Assembly (NCBI GenBank): GCA_938084065.1
Contig: CALKDI010000007.1
Span: 1 to 41,927, forward strand
DNA: 41,927 nucleotides
Source: an uncultured Alphaproteobacteria bacterium
GTDB taxonomy: Bacteria > Pseudomonadota > Alphaproteobacteria > Bin95
Direction: 5' to 3'
Both the position numbers and the translations under genes were made by a program. Every line of letters starts with the position of its first letter. Position 1 is the first letter of the stretch. The notes below the pieces were generated by a model, which was given only the letters and a program-made list of their open reading frames with translations, had not been told where the DNA came from and searched no databases. Below are positions 10,619 through 18,421 of this stretch, piece after piece.

Positions 10619-11430
10619 GCGGCACCTCGGAACAAGCGGCTGAACAGGCCCTTTTTCTCGGCGACCATAAACCGATGGCTAATATCTTCACCTAGGAAGC
10701 GACCAACCGCATCAGAATAGGCTTTACCGGCGGTGGATTCTTCTTCGAGAATTACCGGAACACCCTGATTCGATGCCGACAGCACACTCTGGCTTTCCGG
10801 AATAATGCCAAGGAGTGGAATAGCCAGGATATCCTGGACGTCCTCGACCTTCAGCATTTCACCGCGTTCAACACGCCCTGCGTCGTAGCGGGTTAGCAGA
10901 AGCTGTTCCTTTACAGGAGTCCGCCCCTGCTCCGCCCGCTGCGAGCGGCTGGCCAGCACGCCCAGGATACGGTCGCTGTCACGGACGCTAGAGACTTCCG
11001 GGTTGGTGACCACAATAGCCTGGTCAGCAAAATACAAAGCCAACTGCGCGCCGCGCTCAATGCCAGCCGGGCTGTCGCAGACGATGTAGTCGAACATCTC
11101 CCGAAGTTCGTTCAGGATTTTTTCGACGCCATCCTGGGTCAGCGCGTCTTTGTCCCGCGTTTGTGATGCAGGCAGGATCGACAGGTTTTCGACCCGCTTA
11201 TCCCTAATCAGTGCTTGCTTGAGATTCGCTTCTCCCTGGATCACATTGATAATGTCGAACACCACCCGGCGTTCGCATCCCATGATCAGGTCCAAATTGC
11301 GCAGGCCGACATCGAAATCCACAACGACGGTCTTATGACCGCGCATGGCCAAGCCTGTGGCAAACGCAGCACTGGTCGTCGTCTTACCGACCCCGCCTTT
11401 GCCCGATGTTACGACGATGACTTCAGACAT
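10615..11430 (-). CDS. minD: Septum site-determining ATPase MinD
   Basis: Membrane-cycling ParA/MinD ATPase that recruits MinC and MinE. The deviant Walker A KGGVGKTT begins at residue 11, VVVDFDVGLRNLD forms the switch region, and DYIVCDSPAGIE is Walker B. The C-terminal amphipathic membrane-targeting helix, KKGLFSRLFRGAA, is intact. The length of 271 is standard. AAGGAG precedes the ATG at good spacing. It is the middle gene of minCDE, 42 bp after minC and overlapping minE. Confidence 0.98.
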   Translation of the reverse strand: MSEVIVVTSGKGGVGKTTTSAAFATGLAMRGHKTVVVDFDVGLRNLDLIMGCERRVVFDIINVIQGEANLKQALIRDKRVENLSILPASQTRDKDALTQDGVEKILNELREMFDYIVCDSPAGIERGAQLALYFADQAIVVTNPEVSSVRDSDRILGVLASRSQRAEQGRTPVKEQLLLTRYDAGRVERGEMLKVEDVQDILAIPLLGIIPESQSVLSASNQGVPVILEEESTAGKAYSDAVGRFLGEDISHRFMVAEKKGLFSRLFRGAA

Positions 11431-11472
11431 CGTGCGTTTCTCCTTAACCTCTGGTTTACGCTGCGGCCTGTC

Positions 11473-12258
11473 TCAACCGAGCGGGGTGAACCGCATTTCT
11501 TCGCCATTCAGGCTGATTTGCAGCCGCTGGCCGATCAAAGCTGGATCAACATCGTCTCGCACCCGGTACAGGCCTGCGATGGAGATCAACTCTGGATCGA
11601 AATTCAGGGCGAAGATTCTGGCTTCGTCAAAGCCAGAAGCGCCCGCAATGGCGCGACCGCGCAACGCGCCGTACACATGTACATGGCCATCGGCGATGAT
11701 TTCCGCACCAGCGTTGACGGTTGCGGTGCAAATAATGTCCCGCCCCTGTGCATAAATGCGATTGCCGGCGCGTACCGGAGTGGTGACCAGCAGCGCGGGT
11801 TGCGGTTCAACCGCAGCCGATTCGGCTTTGCCTTGGCCAGATTCAGGCTCCGCTACTGCAGCAATGGGTTCAGCAACGGTCAGCTCGGGCACCGCCGGCT
11901 CAATTTCTTCCGACACCTGCGCAGTCTTTGGCTTGAAAAGCTGCTGGCCTTTGTTCAGCTGCGAAAGGCCTGCAGCAGCTGCAGCCTGCCGCAAGCTGCC
12001 GGTCCCGCCAGTTGTCCCGACTGGAACCAACCGCAGGCTACGCAATCCTTGTGCCAAACCGGCAAAATCAGGCTGGCTACCATTTGCCGGCAGATCATCA
12101 AGCCCCAGTACTATCGGTGAATCCCGCAGAAAAGCTGGCGATTGCTGGATCAACCGCTCCAATGCTGGAACGACGATCTCTGGCGCGCCATCGCGAAGCT
12201 GCAGCACCACCATATTAAAATTGGTACCGCGGATAGCGAAAGGTTGAGGAGGCGCCAT
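11473..12258 (-). CDS. minC: Septum formation inhibitor MinC
   Basis: Inhibitor of FtsZ assembly, positioned by MinD. The 261-residue form starting at 12258 begins MAPPQPFAIRGTNFNMVVLQL, the normal MinC N-terminal domain; a longer open frame upstream to 12420 reads as Arg-rich non-protein sequence and is rejected. The N-terminal FtsZ-inhibiting domain spans about 1-105, an Ala/Glu/Pro linker follows to about 155, and the C-terminal beta-helix domain binding MinD includes VRAGNRIYAQGRDII and GALRGRAIAGA. It is the first gene of minCDE and is divergent from serC. Confidence 0.95.
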   Translation of the reverse strand: MAPPQPFAIRGTNFNMVVLQLRDGAPEIVVPALERLIQQSPAFLRDSPIVLGLDDLPANGSQPDFAGLAQGLRSLRLVPVGTTGGTGSLRQAAAAAGLSQLNKGQQLFKPKTAQVSEEIEPAVPELTVAEPIAAVAEPESGQGKAESAAVEPQPALLVTTPVRAGNRIYAQGRDIICTATVNAGAEIIADGHVHVYGALRGRAIAGASGFDEARIFALNFDPELISIAGLYRVRDDVDPALIGQRLQISLNGEEMRFTPLG

Positions 12259-12523
12259 GCTAAGAGAATTCCACCAACGTTCAGGCCGGCCATGTGGGCG
12301 CAGGCTTGCTATTGAGATAGTCTTTGCTCTAACTGCCCTGCGGCGTAGCGTCGACCGCCTGGTTACGGGTAGGCGGCGATCTATGATCAAATTCGCTGGC
12401 ACCCGCTGCATACCTGCCACCGCGAGGGCTATTGAAGGATAGAGCTTTTTAACAGGAAAATCGCACTATTTCAGATCGTTACTTGACCACAGCCCTCACC
12501 ATTAAAGATAGCCAAACTGCGCC
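12259..12523. promoter_or_regulatory. Divergent intergenic region between minC and serC
   Basis: No gene is supported here; a 62-codon frame from 12483 looks random. The region must hold the promoters for minC (leftward) and serC (rightward). On the plus strand TTGACC at 12483-12488 is a fair -35, but the -10 about 17 bp later (AGATAG) is poor. If used, the serC leader would be about 300 nt long. Confidence 0.35.
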
Positions 12524-12837
12524 TCGTTGCCATGATCTAGCGTGGCAATACGGCCTAACGATGAACCAATTCGGCAGCGCAGTGGCAAATTTGAGATCGT
12601 TGCCGAATCAGGGGGTTAGAATCATCTGGACCGGGACGCCAGCAGCCGTTCCTAACATAGTTGGCTTATAGCACTTTCGGCTGCTACGGCCCGCCGCACG
12701 ACGGTTGCGGTGCAGCATGTTGATATTTCCGCTCCCGGCTTCTAGGGTTCGCCGCATTCCGCATTGCGGAACTTTGGCCCGCCACCCCTCTGGCCGATAC
12801 CGACCTCTTTTAAAGGTTTGGACCCATGCAGCAGCCG
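12524..12837 (+). ncRNA. Candidate structured 5' leader of serC-serA with alternative stems
   Basis: Several inverted repeats crowd this leader. TCGTTGCC (12524-12531) and GTGGCAA (12542-12548) form one stem; GTGGCAA (12582-12588) and TCGTTGCC (12597-12604) repeat it in mirror order. ATTCGGCA (12569-12576) pairs perfectly with TGCCGAAT (12601-12608). AGCAGCCG (12641-12648) pairs with CGGCTGCT (12678-12685), and the same AGCAGCCG recurs at 12830-12837 inside serC codons 2-4, so it could compete for the same partner and mask the start. A hairpin with CCGCA/TGCGG (12752-12769), containing a tandem CCGCATT, lies nearer the gene. A serC leader RNA motif is known in alphaproteobacteria; whether this is that motif needs a covariance search. 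Confidence 0.5.
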
Positions 12838-13977
12838 TCTCTTAAGCCTGCCAGCCCCAATTTTTCGTCCGGTCCCTGCGCCAAACGGCCTGGATGGACA
12901 CCCGCAGCGCTATCCAATGCGCTGCTGGGCCGATCGCACCGATCTGACCCAGGCAAAGCCAAACTCGCCGCGGTGATCGACAAAACGCGGGCTCTGTTGA
13001 GCATCCCCGATGATTACCGCATAGGCATCGTGCCGGCCTCCGACACCGGCGCCGTCGAGATCGCGCTCTGGTCGATGCTGGGCGCCCGCGGCGTAGACGT
13101 GCTGGTGTGGGAGAGCTTTAGCAGCGACTGGCTCGGCGACATCCAAGGGCAATTGGACCTGGATGACGTGCGGGTGCTGAAGTCCGACTATGGCGCACTG
13201 CCCGACCTCTCCCAAGTCGACCCGGCACGGGATGCGGTGTTCGTCTGGAACGGCACGACCTCAGGCGTTCGTGTTCCGAACGGCGACTGGATTGCGGCGG
13301 ATCGGGAAGGCCTAACCATCTGCGACGCGACCTCCGCGGCGTTCTCTATGGATCTGCCATGGGACAAGCTGGATGTGGTCACCTGGTCCTGGCAGAAGGC
13401 TATGGGCGGCGAGGCTGCACACGGCATGCTGGTCCTGAGTCCGCGCGCTGTTGAGCGCCTGGAGAGTTATACCCCGCCCCGTCCAATTCCTAAGGTGTTC
13501 CGCCTGACCAAAGGCGGTAAGCTGACCGAAGGCATCTTCCGCGGCGAGACAATGAACACGCCCTCTATGCTGTGTGTCGAAGACGCCCTCGACGCTCTGG
13601 ATTGGATCGCCAGCATTGGCGGTCAACCGGCCTGCAAGGCGCGGTCAGAGCAATCCCTGGCGCATGTCGCAGCCTGGGTTGAGAAAACCCCGTGGGCAGC
13701 ATTTTTGCCAGAGGTGCTTGCCACACGCTCCAGCACATCGGTGTGTTTGACCATCCAAGACACTGACCTGGGCGACAAAGCGGCTGAAATGCCTGCACGC
13801 ATGGCGAAATTGCTGGATGCAGACGGCATTGCCTACGACATCAACGGCTATCGCTCGGCCCCGCCCGGCCTACGCATTTGGTGTGGCGCGACTATCGAGC
13901 CTAGCGATGTTGCCGCGTTATTACCTTGGCTCGACTGGGCCTTTGCCTCCGTTAAAGCCGACCTGCTCAAGGGATAG
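12826..13977 (+). CDS. serC: Phosphoserine aminotransferase SerC
   Basis: PLP enzyme converting 3-phosphohydroxypyruvate and glutamate to phosphoserine, the second step of serine synthesis; it may also serve vitamin B6 synthesis. The N-terminus has [14 protein letters not shown], typical of the alphaproteobacterial/archaeal-type SerC of about 380 residues. The PLP lysine is K191 in [13 protein letters not shown], and FSSGPCA and [12 protein letters not shown] are phosphate and substrate loops. The start ATG 12826 follows AAAGG. serA begins 6 bp after its stop. Confidence 0.96.
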   Translation: MQQPSLKPASPNFSSGPCAKRPGWTPAALSNALLGRSHRSDPGKAKLAAVIDKTRALLSIPDDYRIGIVPASDTGAVEIALWSMLGARGVDVLVWESFSSDWLGDIQGQLDLDDVRVLKSDYGALPDLSQVDPARDAVFVWNGTTSGVRVPNGDWIAADREGLTICDATSAAFSMDLPWDKLDVVTWSWQKAMGGEAAHGMLVLSPRAVERLESYTPPRPIPKVFRLTKGGKLTEGIFRGETMNTPSMLCVEDALDALDWIASIGGQPACKARSEQSLAHVAAWVEKTPWAAFLPEVLATRSSTSVCLTIQDTDLGDKAAEMPARMAKLLDADGIAYDINGYRSAPPGLRIWCGATIEPSDVAALLPWLDWAFASVKADLLKG

Positions 13978-13983
13978 AGCACT

Positions 13984-15558
13984 ATGCCAAAAGTTCTGAT
14001 TGCCGATGCGCTCAGTGAGCGTGCCGCCGCTATTTTTACAGCCCGTGGCCTGGAGGTTGATGTCAAAGTCGGCCTGAAGCCGGACGAATTGCTGGCCATT
14101 ATTGGCGAGTATGACGGCCTGGCGATTAGGTCCGCCACCAAAGTGACGGCCGACGTCCTGGCGGCAGCGCCAAACCTCAAAGTCATCGGTCGTGCCGGCA
14201 TTGGCGTTGACAATATTGACGTCAACGAAGCTACCGGGCGCGGCATTGTCGTGATGAACACGCCTTTCGGCAACACCATCACCACAGCCGAGCACGCAAT
14301 AGCGATGATGTTCGCGCTGGCCCGGCAAATCCCGGCAGCCGACCGCTCAACCCAAGCTGGCAAGTGGGAGAAATCCCGCTTTATGGGCGTTGAGGTGTTC
14401 GGCAAGACACTGGGCGTTATCGGCTGCGGCAATATTGGTGCGATTGTCGCCGAGCGTACCCTTGGCCTGCGCATGAAAGTGGTGGCCTTCGACCCGTTCC
14501 TATCGCCAGAGCGAGCCGTTGACCTGGGCGTTGAGAAGGTTGAGCTGAATGAGTTGCTGGCCCGCGCCGACTTCATCACCCTGCACACGCCGATGACGGA
14601 CCAGACACGCGGCATCCTGAACGCTGAGACCCTCGCGCAATGCAAACAGGGCGTGCGGATCATCAACTGCGCCCGCGGCGGCCTTGTGGTCGAAGAAGAC
14701 CTGCGGGCAGCCTTGGATAGCGGCCATGTGGCTGGTGCTGCGTTCGACGTGTTTGTGAACGAGCCAGCCAAGGAAAACATCCTGTTTGGGCTCGACAACG
14801 TTGTAACCACACCGCATCTGGGTGCCGCGACGGAAGAGGCACAAGAAAACGTCGCTCTGCAAATCGCAGAGCAAATCAGCGATTATCTGCTGACCGGTGC
14901 CGTATCCAACGCGCTGAACATGCCATCCATCAGTGCTGAGGAAGCGCCACGGCTGCATCCGTTCATGGGCTTGGCGGAGCAGTTGGGCAGCTTTGCCGGC
15001 CAACTCACCGAGACCAGCCTGCGTAAGCTGACGGTGGAATATCGTGGCTATGTCGCGGAACTAAACACTCGCCCGCTGACCGCTCTCATTCTGATGGGGC
15101 TGCTAAAGCCGCTGTTGAACAGTATCAATATGGTCAACGCGCCGGTAATCGCGCGCGAGCGCAATCTTGATGTGACCGAGGTTAAGAATGACCAGTCCGG
15201 CGACTTCCAATCGCTGATCCGGGTCACGGTCGAAACCGAACGCCAGACCCGCACGGTGGCAGGCTCCCTGTTCGGCAACAAGTCGCGTGTTGTCCAGGTT
15301 CAGGACATCAATTTCGATGCACAGCTAGGCGCAAACATGCTGTTCGTACGCAATGAAGACAAGCCGGGCTTTATCGGCAAGCTGGGCACCACGTTGGGCA
15401 ATGCCGGGGTCAATATCGCCAACTTCCATCTTGGCCGGTCGCCCAACAATGGCCATGCGCTGGCGTTGGTGGAGATCGATGAGCCTTGCTCCGAAGCGGT
15501 GGCCGACGAAATCGCCGCGATTGATGGTGTCATCCAGACCAAAGTCATGCGGTTCTGA
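13984..15558 (+). CDS. serA: D-3-phosphoglycerate dehydrogenase SerA
   Basis: Catalyses the first committed step of serine synthesis, oxidising 3-phosphoglycerate with NAD+. At 524 residues it is the long type. It has the Rossmann motif GCGNIG at 147-152, catalytic Arg231 (CARGGLV), Glu260 and His278 (TTPHLGAAT), an intervening ASB-type domain from about 320 to 450, and a C-terminal ACT domain (RNEDKPGFIGKLGTTLGNAG) that usually binds serine for feedback control. AAGGGA precedes the ATG. Its stop overlaps the next start in TGATG, so translation is probably coupled to the downstream secreted protein. Confidence 0.98.
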   Translation: MPKVLIADALSERAAAIFTARGLEVDVKVGLKPDELLAIIGEYDGLAIRSATKVTADVLAAAPNLKVIGRAGIGVDNIDVNEATGRGIVVMNTPFGNTITTAEHAIAMMFALARQIPAADRSTQAGKWEKSRFMGVEVFGKTLGVIGCGNIGAIVAERTLGLRMKVVAFDPFLSPERAVDLGVEKVELNELLARADFITLHTPMTDQTRGILNAETLAQCKQGVRIINCARGGLVVEEDLRAALDSGHVAGAAFDVFVNEPAKENILFGLDNVVTTPHLGAATEEAQENVALQIAEQISDYLLTGAVSNALNMPSISAEEAPRLHPFMGLAEQLGSFAGQLTETSLRKLTVEYRGYVAELNTRPLTALILMGLLKPLLNSINMVNAPVIARERNLDVTEVKNDQSGDFQSLIRVTVETERQTRTVAGSLFGNKSRVVQVQDINFDAQLGANMLFVRNEDKPGFIGKLGTTLGNAGVNIANFHLGRSPNNGHALALVEIDEPCSEAVADEIAAIDGVIQTKVMRF

Positions 15559-16574
15559 TGCGCTGGCTCGCTGCTCTGCTTGGACTGCTTGGACTGCTTG
15601 CGGCGACATCGGCAGCAGCGGACCCACCATGGGATACACGCAAAATCCCGCTGCTAGCCCAACCGGTGTCCCTATCTTCCGATAGCGACAGCCTGCACTT
15701 GGCCTTAGCGGACGGCTCAAACTGGCTTGTCGAGTGGGATATTCCCACCGGCAGGCCCGTGCTGACCGAAGACCGACCCGAGCCAACCATCTCGGTTCCC
15801 GGCATAATCCCGGACGGGCGGGTTGCGGTTGGCAGCGGCCTGGTTCATTGGGCATGGCTTGCCGAGCCAACCGACCAATACCCCCACGGCATTCTGGGCG
15901 ACGAGATAGAAGCCACAACCCTGGTCGTAGAGACGCGAGACGGCACAAAGTTGCAGGCCAAAGCGCCAGATGATTCAGTCTTTGAAGACCTGCAGCCGCG
16001 GCTCTGGGATCTGGATCAGGATGGCGAGCCTGAAGTTTGGGTGATACGCGCTGACCATCGCGTCGGTGCCCGCCTAGAAGCCTATGGCGTCGTGAATGGG
16101 GCCTTGATGCTCCGCTATTCAACAGCACCTATTGGCAGAGGTTTTCGCTGGCTGAACCCGATTGGCATTGCCGACTTCACCGGGCAAGGCATTCCAGAAC
16201 TGGCCTTGGTAATCACCCCGCACATTGGCGGGGTATTAACGCTTTATCGTATCAACGGCGACCAGTTAAAGCCGGTCCTATCCGCCCGCAGCTTTTCCAA
16301 CCATGCGATTGGAAGCCGCGAATTAGGACTGTCCTGGGTTGGTGACATAGACGGCGACGGCCTACCGGATATATTGCTGCCGGGTCCAAACCGCCAATCA
16401 CTCCAGGCTGTTTCACTTGCCAGAGCTGAGCCAAAGCTCATCGCGCAGACCGGGTATTTCCCGCAGATCCAAACCAGCCTTACAGCATTGCCCCTCGCCG
16501 ACGGCAGCCGCGTCATCCTATTTGCCGATGAAAGCCCAGCTTTGCGTTGGCTGCACTTGCCAGCGCGGCCCTAA
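15558..16574 (+). CDS. Secreted FG-GAP/VCBS-like repeat protein of unknown function
   Basis: A 338-residue protein with a clear Sec signal peptide (LAALLGLLGLLAATSAAA, cleavage near residue 21). The body contains repeated Asp-rich loops flanked by beta-strand patterns: LWDLDQDGEPEVWVI, IGIADFTGQGIPELALV and WVGDIDGDGLPDILLPG. These resemble the calcium-binding FG-GAP/VCBS blades of beta-propellers, so a periplasmic or exported propeller is likely. The function is not known. Its ATG overlaps the serA stop by one base, an odd place for a secreted protein, and hisZ follows 55 bp later on the same strand. Confidence 0.75.
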   Translation: MRWLAALLGLLGLLAATSAAADPPWDTRKIPLLAQPVSLSSDSDSLHLALADGSNWLVEWDIPTGRPVLTEDRPEPTISVPGIIPDGRVAVGSGLVHWAWLAEPTDQYPHGILGDEIEATTLVVETRDGTKLQAKAPDDSVFEDLQPRLWDLDQDGEPEVWVIRADHRVGARLEAYGVVNGALMLRYSTAPIGRGFRWLNPIGIADFTGQGIPELALVITPHIGGVLTLYRINGDQLKPVLSARSFSNHAIGSRELGLSWVGDIDGDGLPDILLPGPNRQSLQAVSLARAEPKLIAQTGYFPQIQTSLTALPLADGSRVILFADESPALRWLHLPARP

Positions 16575-16629
16575 GCGTTAGAACAGGCTCCGTTAGCCCA
16601 AAGCTGCCGAAATCCAGAAAGCCCACGCC

Positions 16630-17775
16630 ATGACAGAAAGCGCTGCCCTGCTGCCTAGCGGCCTGCGAGATACCTTGCCGCCAGAAGCCGAGCATGAGGC
16701 TGAGGTAACGGCCAGTCTGTTGGCGACGTTCCGGCAGAACGGCTACCGGCAAGTCTCACCTCCATTGGTCGAGTTTGAGGCGTCCTTGCTCACGGGCGCC
16801 GGCGCTGCGATGACCGACAAAACGTTCCGTCTTGTCGATCCTGCCTCTCAGCGCACCTTGGCGGTGCGGGCGGACATGACCCCGCAAATCTCCCGCATCG
16901 CCGCAACACGGCTGAGCCGCTGGCCCCGGCCGCTGCGCCTATCCTACAACGGCACGGTTCTGCGGGTCACTGGTGACCAATTGCGGCCCGACCGACAGTT
17001 CCGCCAGGCCGGCCTGGAGTTGATCGGTAGCGACAGCGACGCTGCTGATGCCGAGGCCATCGTCATTTCCGCCGAGGCCTTGACGGCTCTGGGTGTACAG
17101 GGCCTCACCGTCGATCTGAGCCTGCCGCTTTTGGCACCGGCCATCCTCCCTGCCCTATCCCAAGACGGAGCCCTCTCTGGCGAGCTGCGAGAGGCGTTGA
17201 ACCGCAAGGACCAAGCATCAATTGAACGGTTAACCGGCGACGCCGCACCACTCCTGACGCAAGTTATGGCCACGGCAGGGCCTGCTGCGGAAGCGTTGGA
17301 CAGGCTTTCAGCGCTGCCTCTTCCCGATGCAGCTAGGCAGGTATTGGCACCAGCACAGACGTTATTGCCGCTTCTGATGGCTAGCCTTCCAGACCTCGTC
17401 GTGACGCTCGACCCGGTGGAGCATCGTGGCTTTGAGTATCACAGCGGCATCAGTTTCTCGCTGTTTGCCCGCGGCTTGCATGGTGAGTTAGGCCGCGGCG
17501 GTCGCTATTGGGCGACAGCCCCTGGCTTTTCCGGTGAGACGGCGACCGGTGCCACCTTGTATCTGGACATGGTGATGCGCGCGTTGGAGCCAGCGGCAAA
17601 AACCAACCGCCTCTACCTACCGACCGGTACCAGCCCAGCCGAACGCAGGAAGTTGCAGAGCGAAGGGTGGTGGACCGTCGCAAGTTTGGAAGCGTCCAGC
17701 AACGCTGCAACCGAAGCAAAACGCCTAGGCTGCAGCCATGTTTGGCAAGCGGGGGCGGCAGTCAGCGTCGCATAA
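16630..17775 (+). CDS. hisZ: ATP phosphoribosyltransferase regulatory subunit HisZ
   Basis: HisZ is a catalytically inactive paralogue of histidyl-tRNA synthetase that forms the first enzyme of histidine synthesis together with short-form HisG. Residues 1-330 show the class II synthetase-like fold: LLPSGLRDTLP, motif-2-like RLSYNGTVLRV, and DRQFRQAGLELIGSDS. The 381-residue length and the lack of an anticodon-binding domain separate it from HisS. A hisG must exist elsewhere in the genome, because none is in the window. It is the last gene of the serC run and ends inside a hairpin. Confidence 0.92.
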   Translation: MTESAALLPSGLRDTLPPEAEHEAEVTASLLATFRQNGYRQVSPPLVEFEASLLTGAGAAMTDKTFRLVDPASQRTLAVRADMTPQISRIAATRLSRWPRPLRLSYNGTVLRVTGDQLRPDRQFRQAGLELIGSDSDAADAEAIVISAEALTALGVQGLTVDLSLPLLAPAILPALSQDGALSGELREALNRKDQASIERLTGDAAPLLTQVMATAGPAAEALDRLSALPLPDAARQVLAPAQTLLPLLMASLPDLVVTLDPVEHRGFEYHSGISFSLFARGLHGELGRGGRYWATAPGFSGETATGATLYLDMVMRALEPAAKTNRLYLPTGTSPAERRKLQSEGWWTVASLEASSNAATEAKRLGCSHVWQAGAAVSVA

Positions 17776-17782
17776 GCGACGC
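17765..17782. terminator. Hairpin enclosing the hisZ stop codon
   Basis: GCGTCGC (17765-17771) and GCGACGC (17776-17782) form a perfect 7-bp stem with an ATAA loop that contains the hisZ TAA. It lies between convergent hisZ and the DUF3501 gene and lacks a T tract, so it may be a transcript-end or stability element. Confidence 0.45.
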
Positions 17783-17801
17783 GACAGCGCCTCCGAAACA
17801 C

Positions 17802-18389
17802 CTACGCAAAATCGCTAGCGAGAGCGGCCCGTGTTCCCTCTGGCACGACGGCGATGTGGCCGTAATGTTCATGGGCAACGCCAACCAAGACCTGAGTGCC
17901 GGGCGTTTTGAATAGGGCAATTTGCGCATCCGTAAAATCAAAATGCACGAACTGCACCGATGAAGCCTTGCCGTCCGCAGACGTGCGATCAGCGTCGGTC
18001 TCCGCCCTACTCATGATGCGTTCGCCGCCGATCTCAATGAACATAGTGTCCTCAACGCCGCCCAGGCGGTTCAGCACGGACTTGCGGCGAATTTCATCGT
18101 CGATCTCGAACATCACCGTCGCGATCAGTTCTTTGCCCTGCGGCACCAGCGGGTTGTAGGCTTCGAGCTCGTCTGGAATTTGCGCTTCCCCGCCCTTCTC
18201 AATTGCCAACATCTCGTGGACCTGGTGCCACATAGTGTCATAGCTCTCAAAATAGAAAGTGCAGAAAGGCCCGACCTCCATGCGGCGGGATTTTTTCAGC
18301 GCCGACATCTCTGTGCGCTTCTGCTTGCGAATAAGCTCATAGTCGGCCAGCGCCATAAGGTCAGCGCGCGTGATCTCAGTCCGCGACAT
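17802..18389 (-). CDS. DUF3501 family protein
   Basis: A 195-residue cytoplasmic protein of the uncharacterised DUF3501 family, recognised by its start MSRTEITRADLMALADYE and the core GPFCTFYFESYDTMWHQVHEM. No cysteine cluster or known catalytic motif is evident, but His/Glu-rich patches (WHQVHEML, HEHYGHIA) could bind metal. The start at 18389 is chosen because AAGAAGG lies 11 bases upstream. It is the last gene of the minus-strand run irr, rubrerythrin, Fe-S oxidoreductase, DUF3501, starting 32 bp after the Fe-S gene. That setting suggests a role in peroxide or iron stress, by inference only. Confidence 0.85.
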   Translation of the reverse strand: MSRTEITRADLMALADYELIRKQKRTEMSALKKSRRMEVGPFCTFYFESYDTMWHQVHEMLAIEKGGEAQIPDELEAYNPLVPQGKELIATVMFEIDDEIRRKSVLNRLGGVEDTMFIEIGGERIMSRAETDADRTSADGKASSVQFVHFDFTDAQIALFKTPGTQVLVGVAHEHYGHIAVVPEGTRAALASDFA

Positions 18390-18421
18390 GATTGCGGTTA
18401 CCTTCTTTAACAATAACGAAT

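Noticed and set aside
12259-12420. N-terminal extension of MinC
   Set aside because: Arg-rich, not MinC-like; the family N-terminus begins at 12258.
12483-12671. 62-codon open frame in the minC-serC gap
   Set aside because: No ribosome binding site or family resemblance; the sequence is better explained as a structured leader.
13848-14810. 320-codon open frame antisense to serA
   Set aside because: Ser/Arg-rich translation typical of antisense GC-rich sequence; serA is certain.
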